Shown: positions 35,359 through 43,915, counted from the first letter of the stretch. The stretch: 62,617 bases of DNA from JAHIKV01 sp965195225 (GCA_965195225.1 CBDAFL010000005.1:1-62617), one strand, 5' to 3'. Made by a program: numbers and translations. The notes: generated from the letters alone by a model not told the origin.

Positions 35359-35652
35359 ATGCAAGACCAAAATATCGAAGCGACGAGTATCGGAAGAGTC
35401 GGCTTCTGGTTGGCTTTGGCGCCGTGGCTGACCTTTCTGCTGTTGTTCGTTCTGCGGCCGGGATGAGGCTCTCCCCTCACGCTCCTTGTAGGAGTGTCCT
35501 TACTGCTGCTCCCACCGGCGGCCCTGGTGACCAACATCGTGGCGGTTTTCCGAGACGAGTCGAAAACCTATGCCATTGTCGGTTTGGTTATCAGCGGCCT
35601 GACGTGCTCTCTGTGCTTTTTGCCGGTGTTCGTGTCGCTGCTGTGTCGGTAA
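35359..35652 (+). CDS. Candidate small membrane selenoprotein with P-G-U-G motif
   Basis: GAGGAGG ends 8 nt before ATG 35359. Read normally it stops after 35 codons at UGA 35464-35466. With UGA as Sec (codon 36) the frame runs to TAA at 35650, giving 97 residues: TM helix VGFWLALAPWLTFLLLFVL, R-P-G-U-G, second TM (LTLLVGVSLLLLPPAALVTNIVAVF), loop RDESKTYA, third hydrophobic stretch with Cys83, Cys86 and Cys96. The post-UGA part is strongly hydrophobic with membrane topology, not random. A stem-loop starts 12 nt after UGA. It is divergent from selD. The last 62 nt overlap the convergent activase gene's disordered tail. Not a family I can name. Confidence 0.8.
35464..35497 (+). promoter_or_regulatory. 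Putative bacterial SECIS of the small membrane protein
   Basis: UGA, 12 nt, then ACGCTCCTTGTAGGAGTGT: a 7-bp stem with one G-U pair and loop UUGUA. Spacing matches the other two candidates, although the sequence differs. Confidence 0.72.
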
Positions 35653-36433
35653 GCGGGGCTTGGCATTTCCGCGCAGCCAGCAGCGCTGCTCCCAGCGCAC
35701 CGGTAAGCTGTGGTTGGGGAGCGATGGTTACCGGCCGGCACAATACGGAACTCAGGGCGTCGCCCATGCCGGCAACCAACGCCACGCCGCCGGTAAAGGC
35801 GATGGGCGTTGCGATCCTGGCGGCGCCCATAGCGGCAACCCGTGTGGCGATGGCCGCCTCGACGCCGGTCAGAATATCCGCCGGCGGAACGCCCGAGGCC
35901 AGCAGGCCCACAATCTCGCTCTCGGCAAACACCACGCACATGCTGCTGATCACCGCCGGGCTGCGGCTCTGCCGGACCAGCGGCTCCAACGCGGTCAAGT
36001 TGGCGCCGAGCTGTGCCGCCAACATTTCCAGGAATCGGCCGGTGCCGGCGGCGCAGCGGTCGTTCATCGCGAAATCGGCCACCGTGCCGTTCTCCTTCAG
36101 TCGTACCAGCTTGCTGTCCTGGCCGCCGATGTCGATGATTGTGCGGGCTTCCGGTAGGCAGTGGCGGATACCCCGGGCCTGACAGGTGATCTCGGTCACG
36201 GTCGAATCGGTAGAGCTAAGGAGTTTTCGGCCGTATCCGGTGCCTACCATGGCGCCAAGGTCGTCCCGCCGCAATCCGTTGTCCCGCAAGAGCCGTGCCA
36301 GCAGATCGGCGGCCAGCCGGTTCTGGTCGACGCCCTGGTCGACCACCGCCGAGGCGATCGGAGTGAGCCGCTCGGCGTCCAGCAGCACAATCTTCAATGT
36401 CCGCGAGCCTGCGTCAATACCTGCACAAATCAT
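35591..36433 (-). CDS. 2-hydroxyacyl-CoA dehydratase-type ATPase activase (BadF/BcrA/HgdC family)
   Basis: About 280 residues from ATG 36433 (AAAGGAG 9 nt upstream); the longer frame is non-homologous. ASKHA ATPase fold: CAGIDAGSRTLKIVLL (phosphate 1), IDIGGQDSKLVRL (phosphate 2) and FTGGVALVAGMGDAL (adenosine). Two Cys hold the interfacial 4Fe-4S cluster of the dimer: ITCQARG and NDRCAAGTGRFLEML. It uses ATP to fire low-potential electrons into the partner encoded upstream, whose stop overlaps this start (ATGA, 36430-36433). The C-terminal tail past ALLAARK is unconserved-looking and overlaps the small Sec gene on the other strand. Confidence 0.9.
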   Translation of the reverse strand: MICAGIDAGSRTLKIVLLDAERLTPIASAVVDQGVDQNRLAADLLARLLRDNGLRRDDLGAMVGTGYGRKLLSSTDSTVTEITCQARGIRHCLPEARTIIDIGGQDSKLVRLKENGTVADFAMNDRCAAGTGRFLEMLAAQLGANLTALEPLVRQSRSPAVISSMCVVFAESEIVGLLASGVPPADILTGVEAAIATRVAAMGAARIATPIAFTGGVALVAGMGDALSSVLCRPVTIAPQPQLTGALGAALLAARKCQAPLTDTAATRTPAKSTESTSGR

Positions 36434-37683
36434 CGTCGCCCGTTCTCCTTTGCCGTTTCCACCAGGGCTTCCAGCCGCGTGCGCAACATCGGTTCCAGCC
36501 CGTCGCGGATCGTCTCGAACAGGGCCTCCACGCGGACCGCGATGCGGGCGGAGTCGGAAGGGGAATAATCGGTCTCGATGCGGAGATAAGGTATCCCCAA
36601 CTCGTCCTCGGCTAGCCGCCGCACCCTGTTCGATTCCACGTCGTAGGTCAAACACGCCTGCCAGATCAGTTCGACAACGCACTCCGGTCGATACTCGGCG
36701 GCCAATTGGCGAAGAGTTTCCAGCCGGCGCTCGTTGGGGGTCATCACCGAACAAGGCAGATGGAAGTATTTCTCGGCCAACGCCGTTAGCGGATCGGGCG
36801 CATCGGCATCGACGTCCTCCAGGATCGGCTTCAGGCCGGTGCAGTTGTCCATGGCGACGACCAATCCGCCGCTCTGCTCAACGATGTCCAGCACTCGCTC
36901 GGCGCCGCTGACGATCGGCACGCCGGTCATCAGGACGCGAACCGGCGTCGGGGATTTGCACGGGGTGGATTGGCCGCGATAGAGCAAGACGGCTTGTTCG
37001 TACTGGGCGAGATCGGCGTCGATGCCGGATATGCTGCTCTTGAACTTGATAAGCTGACGGCCGGTGACCGACGGTCGCTCGGACTGCATCAGCGAGGCTA
37101 ACTCGCGCCGCAGGCCGCGCTCGCGGTTTATTGTGCCGATGGCCCGGCGAAGCGAGCAATCGGTTATCTCGACGTTGTACCGTTGTTGTAAAAAGTCCCT
37201 GAACTTCTCCAGTTCGGCGATCCAATGCGCCATGGCGTCGGGGTCGTCGGCTTTTTGCGGCAGTTCGAGTACGTATACCGGCCGGGTCTCGCCCATCAAC
37301 TCATACATCTTCTTCTTGCCGTCGCAGGTGGTTTCGGCGACGATCAGGTCGGCCATTTCCATGAAGGGATTGTTCCCCAGCACGTGGTAGCCGAAGGTGG
37401 ACTTGATCAGCGGACACAAATTGGCCGGCAAGTGTTCCTCGGCGGGCGGAATGGTGTCGGCCGATCCGCCGCAGAGGCAGACCGGCACGCCGCCGGCTGC
37501 CATTATCAACTCGCGGGGCGTGTACTCGCAGAGGATGCCCACCACCGGCTTGCCCGACGAATGGGCCTCCCTCGCGTATTGCAGACAGTTCTGCAACATC
37601 GAGTCGAACCAAACCTCCGGCGAGCAGTTTTCGCCGCATACCGGCTTCGCGTTGTCCTGATTGCCGCGGCAACACTGGCCCAT
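36430..37683 (-). CDS. 2-hydroxyacyl-CoA dehydratase / double-cubane-cluster-type protein
   Basis: 417 residues. HgdB/FldB/COG1775 family: GILCEYTPRELIMAAGGVPVCLCGG, LCPLIKSTFGYHVLG, ADLIVAETTCDGKKKMYELM, VYVLELPQ and the C-terminal LRIETDYSPSDSARIAVRVEALFE. A single dehydratase-like subunit with its activase, no CoA-transferase or second dehydratase subunit nearby and many Cys fits the double-cubane cluster proteins that reduce small molecules with ATP. A true 2-hydroxyacyl-CoA dehydratase half is the alternative. The N-terminus MGQCCRG...CGENC is Cys-rich. Upstream AAGGAAAA. Position beside selD suggests a low-potential reductase tied to selenium (inferred). Confidence 0.85.
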   Translation of the reverse strand: MGQCCRGNQDNAKPVCGENCSPEVWFDSMLQNCLQYAREAHSSGKPVVGILCEYTPRELIMAAGGVPVCLCGGSADTIPPAEEHLPANLCPLIKSTFGYHVLGNNPFMEMADLIVAETTCDGKKKMYELMGETRPVYVLELPQKADDPDAMAHWIAELEKFRDFLQQRYNVEITDCSLRRAIGTINRERGLRRELASLMQSERPSVTGRQLIKFKSSISGIDADLAQYEQAVLLYRGQSTPCKSPTPVRVLMTGVPIVSGAERVLDIVEQSGGLVVAMDNCTGLKPILEDVDADAPDPLTALAEKYFHLPCSVMTPNERRLETLRQLAAEYRPECVVELIWQACLTYDVESNRVRRLAEDELGIPYLRIETDYSPSDSARIAVRVEALFETIRDGLEPMLRTRLEALVETAKENGRR

Positions 37684-38019
37684 TATTTTTTCCTTGCTAT
37701 GAAAATACCTTGTGCGATTTTACCGGCATGGGCAAGTTGTTGCATAAACTTCATTTCGCCGACCATTCCTTCCAGCAGCCCGGCAACGTACCTCACGCCG
37801 CGGAAATTGGGACAGTCCCCTGTGAACGGTTGCCCCGCCGATTCTAAAAGAGGACGGGCACAAACAGTTGGGATAAGATAGCAGAAGTGTACCGGCCCAT
37901 CGTGCCACCCGTCAATGGGAGCCCGGCTCGCTTAACGCCCGACTCGACGCCGATCGAACAGACCGTTAGAATAGGCGGTTTCACGGATATCCATCATCAA
38001 AAAATCGATTGGTGAGTGC
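37684..38019. other. Divergent intergenic region
   Basis: Promoter region for the dehydratase-like gene (minus) and the ketosynthase-like gene (plus). Holds the family A repeat at 37809-37831. No RNA gene seen. Confidence 0.55.
37809..37831. repeat. Intergenic repeat, family A
   Basis: The reverse complement is identical over 23 nt to 636-658. Confidence 0.8.
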
Positions 38020-39330
38020 ATGATAAAAGCCGCGCGACGAGTGGTCGTTACCGGAGTGGGGTTGGTTTGCCCGTTGGGGAACACCAAGAATGCGCTGTGG
38101 GAGTCGCTCTCGCAGGGGCGTAGCGGCGTGGCCCCGTTGGGAGTTGCCGCGGCCGAGACGCTGCCGGTCGGTTTCGGCGCCGAGGCCCGGCAGTTTACCG
38201 GCAAGATTGACGATTTCGGCCCGCTGCCGAAGGAGCGGAAGAAGGCGATCCGCAAAGGGTTGAAGGTAATGTGCCGCGAGTGTCAGATGGGCGTGGCCGC
38301 CGCCCAGTCGGCGCTGGCCGACGCCGGTCTGAACCTCGACCAGCCCGACCCCGACCGCAGCGGAATCGCCTTCGGCATGGACTACCTGCTTTCGGACCCG
38401 GAGGAGTTTTGCGAGGGGATCGTAAATTGCATGGACGAACAGGATCGGTTCCAATTCCCGCAATGGGGGACCGAGGGCTTGGCGAAGATGTCGCCCTTGT
38501 GGCTGTTGAAATACCTGCCGAACATGCCGGCCAGTCATTTGGCCATCTACAACGACTTTCGCGGCCCAAACAATTCCTTGACCATGCGCGAGTCGGCGGC
38601 CGACGCCGCCTTGGGCGAGGCATATCAGATCGTCCTCCGTGGCAGCGCGGATGTGATGCTCGTCGGCGCCACCGGCTCGCGGCTGCATCCGATGAAGATG
38701 ATCCACACCATCGGGCAGGAGGAAGTGGCCGTCGGCCAGCGCGATCCGGCCGCCATAAGCCGGCCCTTCGACCGCAATCGGAGCGGCATGGTCCTGGGCG
38801 AAGGGGCCGGGGCCGTGGTCATCGAGGAGCTTGCCGCCGCCGAAGCCCGCGGCGCGACGATCTACGGCGAGGTGATCGCCGCCGCCGGCAGCTCGGCAAT
38901 CGGCCGACGGCTCGAGGCCCGACGCGGCCAGGCGATGGAAAACGTGCTCAAAGCGCTCTTGCAAGCGGCCGACGTGGAACTCGACGACGTGGGCCATCTA
39001 CACGCACACGGACTTAGCACTCGCGGCGGCGACGCGGAAGAGGCCGGCGCTATCCAGCGGGTTTTCGCCACGCGCAAAAAACCGTTGCCCGTAACTGCCG
39101 CGAAGAGTTACTTCGGCAATCTTGGCGCCGGCGGCGGGTCGGTGGAATTGATCGCCAGCCTGTTGGCACTTGGGCACGACCGGCTGTTTCCGATCCTCAA
39201 CTACGCGACGCCCGACCCGGACTGTCCAATCTCGGCGGTCCACGACGGCGACGTTCCTCCGGGCGACAGCTTCATTCACCTCAGCGTCACTCCCCAAGGC
39301 CAAGCCGCCGGCGTGATGCTACGGCGATAA
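38020..39330 (+). CDS. Beta-ketoacyl-ACP synthase-like protein lacking the catalytic Cys
   Basis: 436 residues, FabF-like thiolase fold from RRVVVTGVGLVCPLGNTKNALWESL to SVTPQGQAAGVMLRR. Normal enzymes have GPN-x-S-I-x-T-A-C; here it reads GPNNSLTMRESAADAALG, so the nucleophile position is Glu191. The first catalytic His is kept (HAHGLSTRGGDAEE, His330), the Lys of A-K-S is kept, but the second His in GHxxGAxG is Asn367 (FGNLGAGGG). It therefore cannot condense by the usual mechanism. A chain-length-factor-like or decarboxylase role, or a regulatory partner for another KS, is possible. GGTGAG precedes ATG. No other lipid or PKS genes adjoin. Confidence 0.9.
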   Translation: MIKAARRVVVTGVGLVCPLGNTKNALWESLSQGRSGVAPLGVAAAETLPVGFGAEARQFTGKIDDFGPLPKERKKAIRKGLKVMCRECQMGVAAAQSALADAGLNLDQPDPDRSGIAFGMDYLLSDPEEFCEGIVNCMDEQDRFQFPQWGTEGLAKMSPLWLLKYLPNMPASHLAIYNDFRGPNNSLTMRESAADAALGEAYQIVLRGSADVMLVGATGSRLHPMKMIHTIGQEEVAVGQRDPAAISRPFDRNRSGMVLGEGAGAVVIEELAAAEARGATIYGEVIAAAGSSAIGRRLEARRGQAMENVLKALLQAADVELDDVGHLHAHGLSTRGGDAEEAGAIQRVFATRKKPLPVTAAKSYFGNLGAGGGSVELIASLLALGHDRLFPILNYATPDPDCPISAVHDGDVPPGDSFIHLSVTPQGQAAGVMLRR

Positions 39331-39556
39331 AGGGGTCGGGAGTCTTTAATTCTTGACGAGAGCGAAAAGCGACAATAGAATCCGGCCATGTTGGAAGCGT
39401 AGCGGCGTTCGGTTGTGCGTGGCGCTCCGTTTGGCAAAGCACCGCGGCAGGAACGAACGGCGAAGCGATCGAGGTGTCCGTGAACATCATTCCATCTCGA
39501 TAATGAATTGCGTCGGGTTCACTCCCACCTTTTCCACTCTTTTTTCACTCCCTCCA

Positions 39557-40009
39557 TTAAAGATCGCTGGACGGTGTGGGAATCAACTCGGGATTAGACT
39601 GGGGCGCCGGCGCTGGTTGCGTGCGAGGGTTGGCCGGCGTTGGGACAGGCTGGCGAAGCGGTTGCTCGTAGCCCGGCCGGTACATGTAGTCTCTGGGACC
39701 ACGAACAGGTCCGAGCGGTTGCGGGACGTAGCCGTAGTATGGATAGCCGTACACGGCGACCGGCACTCTCGGCGGCAACGGCAGATAACCGTACCGTAAG
39801 GATTGCCGATATGCCCGACGCGGGTTGTAGGTGTAGCGGTAAGGCACCGCGACGTAACCGAAACCGTACCCGTAGCCGGCGACCACGACAGGGGCATGGC
39901 TCGGATAGTACCGTCCGTATGGATGCCGTGCCGAGGCGGAGGCCGTGAGCAGCAAACACAAAGCCACCCCCAAGAGGGAGGCGGCCAAGGCGATGATTGT
40001 TTTTCTCAT
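39557..40009 (-). CDS. Secreted Tyr/Pro/Gly-rich small protein
   Basis: 150 residues. Signal peptide MRKTIIALAASLLGVALCLLLTASASA, then Y-G/P-rich sequence (AGYGYGFGYVAVPYRYTYNPRRAY, YGYPYYGYVPQPLGP) and a Pro/Gln tail. Low complexity, no recognised domain; probably a cell-envelope or matrix protein. GGGGAG precedes ATG by about 8 nt. Confidence 0.72.
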   Translation of the reverse strand: MRKTIIALAASLLGVALCLLLTASASARHPYGRYYPSHAPVVVAGYGYGFGYVAVPYRYTYNPRRAYRQSLRYGYLPLPPRVPVAVYGYPYYGYVPQPLGPVRGPRDYMYRPGYEQPLRQPVPTPANPRTQPAPAPQSNPELIPTPSSDL

Positions 40010-40406
40010 GATTCAGTCTCCCCTACTGTCATAATGAACGTCTCATACAACGCCGTGGAAGTGTACCGCGCGGCAAAGACGACGGCAACTATCCGTTTTT
40101 CCCGGTAACCGTCCGCAGGGGACTGCCCCCCCTGGTGCCGCGGGAAGGGGACAGATCCATGTTTTCGGCCAACGGTTTGTCGGCAAAATGCGTTTTTTCG
40201 CCGAAAAATGGACCAGTCCCCAGCCGGCCCGTGAACGGTTGCTTTTCCCTGTAGTAACTCCCTGGCTGGGTAAACGGCAATCATCTGGATGCGGGAATGG
40301 GCCGCTAGATTGGCGGGGTTGCCTTGGGAGTAACGATTGTTAAGATATCGGTTAGGCAGGCTTTTCTTTTCTCGCGGGTTGTCCGCAACGTTGAAGGAGA
40401 AACGTG
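40010..40406. other. Intergenic region with a large imperfect inverted repeat
   Basis: Contains 40107-40240 (family A arms facing each other). The rest presumably holds the promoters of the flanking divergent genes. No coding frame supported. Confidence 0.55.
40107..40240. repeat. Inverted pair of family A repeats
   Basis: Left arm AACCGTCCGCAGGGGACTG and right arm (reverse complement) AACCGTTCACGGGCCGGCTG-GGGACTGG are about 80 nt apart. A full-length form of the repeat whose single arms occur at 636 and 37809. Confidence 0.7.
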
Positions 40407-40781
40407 ATGTTGGCTATTGCTCCCGGTTGCGAGTTTGACGTTCAACGGGGGCCGGATTGGCTTATCGTACGGATCAAGAATTTCGATCCGGCCGAACCGG
40501 ATTCGCCCTCGCTGATGGAAGGAATCTGGTCCCTCTTGGAACAGCACTTCACCTACCGGGTGGTGCTGGAGTTGGATCAAGTGCCTTTGATGAACAGCGC
40601 GCTGGTCGAACAACTGTTTTTGTTGTATCGGCGGATTCAAGAGCACGACGGCGTATTGCGGCTTTGCGGCCTCTCGCCGTACAACCGCCGAGTGCTGCAC
40701 GCCTGTCGCCTGGACGAGAGGTTGCCGCCATACCGCGACCGACAGGAGGCCGTTATGGGCCGCCCACGGCAACCACGCTAA
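40407..40781 (+). CDS. STAS-like anti-sigma-factor-antagonist protein
   Basis: About 124 residues. AAGGAGA lies 6 nt before ATG 40407; a GTG is directly upstream. Alternating strand-helix pattern with WLIVRIKNFDPAE, YRVVLELDQVPLMNSALVEQLFLLYRRIQEHDGVLRLCGLSPYNRRVL, matching the STAS fold (L-x-G-L-S-x-x-x-x-x-V-L). The S in M-N-S-A aligns with the phosphorylatable Ser of SpoIIAA-type antagonists. No anti-sigma kinase is adjacent. Cytosolic regulatory role inferred. Confidence 0.75.
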   Translation: MLAIAPGCEFDVQRGPDWLIVRIKNFDPAEPDSPSLMEGIWSLLEQHFTYRVVLELDQVPLMNSALVEQLFLLYRRIQEHDGVLRLCGLSPYNRRVLHACRLDERLPPYRDRQEAVMGRPRQPR

Positions 40782-40793
40782 AGCGACGCGCTA

Positions 40794-41009
40794 TTACGTC
40801 CAACATACTTCCAACTCGTTGGCGATTTCGGCGACGCCGTCGACGTGTCGAAGCGACTCCTGAGCCATCTGTTTTTGGAAGTAGGTGTTCACCACGCCCC
40901 GTAGTGTAACGCGGCCGGAACTGGTCTCGAAACGTAAGTTGCGGCGAGTCAGGTAAGGGTTTCTCTCCAAAGCGGTAAGTACCCGATCATCCAGTGGCAT
41001 GTCAATCAT
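40794..41009 (-). CDS. BON-domain small protein
   Basis: 71 residues: DDRVLTALERNPYLTRRNLRFETSSGRVTLRGVVNTYFQKQMAQESLRHVDGVAEIANELEV is one BON domain (V-x-L-x-G-x-V, V-x-x-V-x-x-I-x-N-x-L). No signal peptide. BON domains bind lipids or serve in periplasmic/osmotic proteins. Converges with the STAS-like gene. Confidence 0.82.
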   Translation of the reverse strand: MIDMPLDDRVLTALERNPYLTRRNLRFETSSGRVTLRGVVNTYFQKQMAQESLRHVDGVAEIANELEVCWT

Positions 41010-41416
41010 CTCTACTGACCAGTCTTGGTAAAAGTCTTTGGAAGAACATTCAACCTTTCAGCCGGGCTCGATCGCTGGCGTTTCCCGCCGTCGATCAACA
41101 ATGCATCTGTCTACACCTATCGGCAAACCACCATGTTTACGCAGAAACCAACAAAGTGGCAGTATGGATATTCTGCGTAATATGGTTGGGTGTTGCGGAT
41201 TTTTCGGGCTATTGGGGTCTGTTCCTGATAGTCCGGATCGATCCGAAATACACGGGTTGCCGAATGGTGTGTCTGCCCACGACGTAAACCCGACGTTGAT
41301 AAGTTAGCTTACGCCGTGCGGAGTGGGGCGAATTGGTAGAAAAAATCTACCGGACAAGACGCGATCTAACAGCCCGTAGTGGCACCCAAGCTCCCAAATC
41401 CGACTTTTTCGGGCCT
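41010..41416. other. Intergenic region
   Basis: Short frames here lack family features. 41380-41415 resembles the right half of the 27531-27616 hairpin (GGCACCCAAGCTCCCAAATC then CGACTTTTTC) and lies just past the end of the next minus-strand gene, so it may terminate it. Confidence 0.5.
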
Positions 41417-41668
41417 CTAAGGCTCGTCCGGTTTATCCGGTCCGTGAAGAGTGCCGATGGCTAAAACCAGCAGGAGGCAAACCAAATCGATGATCCAAAG
41501 GACGCTTCCTGCCAGGACGATTCGGCGCAGCACCACCCCGCCGGCGATGTCACCCATCCCCTCCAGCAGGGCAGTGACACCCAATACTACGCAGATGCAG
41601 ACAGGCAATAGAATAGCGCCGGCGGTCAACGCCAGTCCGAATCGACGGGGGAATTGCGGTTGGTGCAT
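41417..41668 (-). CDS. Small two-TM membrane protein
   Basis: 83 residues. Two hydrophobic helices: FGLALTAGAILLPVCICVVLGVTALL and IVLAGSVLWIIDLVCLLLVLAIG, ending HGPDKPDEP. Unknown function; stop is TAG so no Sec question arises. Confidence 0.65.
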   Translation of the reverse strand: MHQPQFPRRFGLALTAGAILLPVCICVVLGVTALLEGMGDIAGGVVLRRIVLAGSVLWIIDLVCLLLVLAIGTLHGPDKPDEP

Positions 41669-41962
41669 AATAGTCCAGTCCGGCTAGTTTCTCTAATTTT
41701 GCGGATCGGCAGAGTCGTTGTCAAGGTGGCGCCGACTAGCGGATAGCCAATACCAGAAGTTGCCCTCAATATAGTCCGCAATTTCCACCTAGTTTATGTA
41801 ATCGGGAAAAACGTTAAGTTCCACACGATTTTGCTCGATTACTGTTATGAGACTACACTGCCGGGTGGAGGGTATGTACTACGCGCATGCCATCTGACTG
41901 GCCCCCAGGCAATAGGCAGCGTAGAGAACAGCGAGCGGGCAGAGAAAGCGATCCCAAGCAGA

Positions 41963-43915
41963 ATGCGAAGGCACGGTATCCTATCCGCAACGGCGGGTGT
42001 GCTTTGGCTCTGCGCGACGGTCGCGGGCTGTGTGCAAGGGTTTGGCTTGCACCAACGCGACCATCCCCATAAAAAATCTGTGGAAGTGGCCGTGGATCGG
42101 GCATCGGCGGGAAAGAACGGCGTACCCAGCAATTATGCCGACGTACGCCACGCCAATTTTGAGGATGCCGAGCCGATCCCCCCCGACGCGCCGGTCCAGT
42201 CTTCGCAGGGTGTTTTGACGGTGCCCGAGGCACCGTCGCCGGAAGAGGTGCCGTTGCCTCTGGGCATACCCGCGGACGAGTCACCTGGGAATGCCGATCC
42301 GACGAACGCGGCCAAGCCGTCGTTCTTGGGCAAAGGCGAAAAGCCGATCACCCTGCACGTGGACGATCTCGACGTCCGCAAGGCGCTGGAGATTCTCAGC
42401 CGGCAGGCCGACATGAGCATCCTGGTCTCTCCCGGCGTTAGCGGCAACGTGACCTTGGACCTTCGGGACAAGACTGCCGACGAGATATTGCAGGCCATTG
42501 CCCGGCTCTGCCGACTGAAAATTCAACGCGTGAACGACATGATTTTCGTTACCGCACGGTCGGAGTCGCCCGAGGGCGAGGACGGAAGATTGCCGGTGCG
42601 GGTTTATCATCTGGACTACATAAAGAGTGCCGACGTGGAGGCGATGATCGAGCCGCTGCTGAGTCCCCGCGGCACGATCAGCAGATCGCCGGACAGCGAG
42701 GTCGGCATCAAGACCGATGCTGAAAAGGCCGGCGGCAACGCGATGGCCGGCGGCGACGTCGTCATTGTTCAGGATTATGAGAATGTGCTGAAAGCGATCG
42801 ACCGCGTCGTTGCCCAGATCGACGTGCAGCCGGTTCAGGTGTTGATCGAAGCGGTGATCGTCAGCGTGAAGCTGAACAAAGGAATGGAATTGGGCGTGAA
42901 CTTCGCCTTGCTCGACGGCGCCCAGAACACCTTGGGCGTGGTGGGAAGCGGGGCGGCGATCAACGCGGCGACCGGATTCCCGCCGGCCAAAGTGATTACT
43001 TCCGCCGGAAAACTCGCCGGCACCACCGGCGCCGGGTTCTCCGAAGTCGCCAACGGCCTGAAGTTCGGGTTCGTCGCCGACAACACCACGAGTTTCATCC
43101 GCGCGTTGGAAAGCATGGGCGAAATCAAGGTGCTCGCTTGCCCGCGTCTTTTGGTGCTGAACAAACAGCGGGCGGAAATCCAGCTTGGAGACCGGCTGGG
43201 TTACAAGACCAGCACCCAGACGCAGACCAGCACGGTCGAAAAAGTGGAGTTCATGGACATCGGTACGCTGTTGCGGATACGCCCCTTCATCTCCTCGGAT
43301 GGCATGGTCCGCATGGAGATTCACCCCGAACGCAGTTCGGGACACCTGGACACAAACGACGTCCCGCAGACCAACACCGCGCAAGTAACCACCAATGTGT
43401 TGGTGTCCGATGGCACCACGATCGTGATTGGCGGGTTGATGGACCACGAGATACAGGTGGATTACGTGGGCTTGCCGTTCTTGAGCCGGCTTCCCTGGAT
43501 CGGCTCTCTTTTCCGCGAGACGACGACCAAGAGACAGAAGAAGGAACTGATCGTGATCCTCACGCCGCACATTTGGCGGCCGGACATGCCGGGACGGTTG
43601 AACCACCTGGGACAGCCGAGGTCGCTGGGATTGGAGAGCCGGGTAAGCACGCTGCCCAAGGCGACCGGGGACGATCCGCCAAACTTGTTTGAAATTCCTC
43701 CTCAGGCCACACCGAGCGATATATCACCCTCTCCAAGGATTCGCTTGGGGCATATTAAACCCAAAAGGCAGACTCCTTCTGACTTCTACGCCCTCCCTCG
43801 ACTTGGCCCGGAAGGCCCGGTAGGAATGATTGAATTCCTTCCGCCGGGCGAGAATGTCATTCCGGTTGCGCCTCTGCCCGAAACGTCTTTCCCTTACTCC
43901 GACGAAACATTCTAG
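41963..43915 (+). CDS. Outer-membrane secretin-family lipoprotein (GspD/PilQ-like)
   Basis: About 650 residues from ATG 41963, giving a lipoprotein signal (GVLWLCATVAGC). N-domain: ITLHVDDLDVRKALEILSRQADMSILVSPGVSGNVTLDLRDKTADEILQAIARL, then VRVYHLDYIKSADVEAMIEPLLSP. Secretin domain about 290-560: QVLIEAVIVSVKLNKGMELGVNF, VLACPRLLVLNKQRAEIQLGDRLGYKT and the signature VLVSDGTTIVIGGLMDHE, LPFLSRLPWIGSLFRETTTKRQKKELIVILTPHI. A Pro-rich tail follows. Would form the multimeric export channel of a type II secretion or pseudopilus system, which could serve the DUF1559 pseudopilins (inferred). Frame upstream to 41831 is not family-like. Confidence 0.9.
   Translation: MRRHGILSATAGVLWLCATVAGCVQGFGLHQRDHPHKKSVEVAVDRASAGKNGVPSNYADVRHANFEDAEPIPPDAPVQSSQGVLTVPEAPSPEEVPLPLGIPADESPGNADPTNAAKPSFLGKGEKPITLHVDDLDVRKALEILSRQADMSILVSPGVSGNVTLDLRDKTADEILQAIARLCRLKIQRVNDMIFVTARSESPEGEDGRLPVRVYHLDYIKSADVEAMIEPLLSPRGTISRSPDSEVGIKTDAEKAGGNAMAGGDVVIVQDYENVLKAIDRVVAQIDVQPVQVLIEAVIVSVKLNKGMELGVNFALLDGAQNTLGVVGSGAAINAATGFPPAKVITSAGKLAGTTGAGFSEVANGLKFGFVADNTTSFIRALESMGEIKVLACPRLLVLNKQRAEIQLGDRLGYKTSTQTQTSTVEKVEFMDIGTLLRIRPFISSDGMVRMEIHPERSSGHLDTNDVPQTNTAQVTTNVLVSDGTTIVIGGLMDHEIQVDYVGLPFLSRLPWIGSLFRETTTKRQKKELIVILTPHIWRPDMPGRLNHLGQPRSLGLESRVSTLPKATGDDPPNLFEIPPQATPSDISPSPRIRLGHIKPKRQTPSDFYALPRLGPEGPVGMIEFLPPGENVIPVAPLPETSFPYSDETF

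Noticed and set aside
27615..35652. UGA as a genome-wide sense codon (for example Gly or Trp code)
   Set aside because: Many genes in the window end properly at UGA, for instance the first NuoE-like gene at 46152-46154 with a coupled start, so only recoding at specific sites fits.
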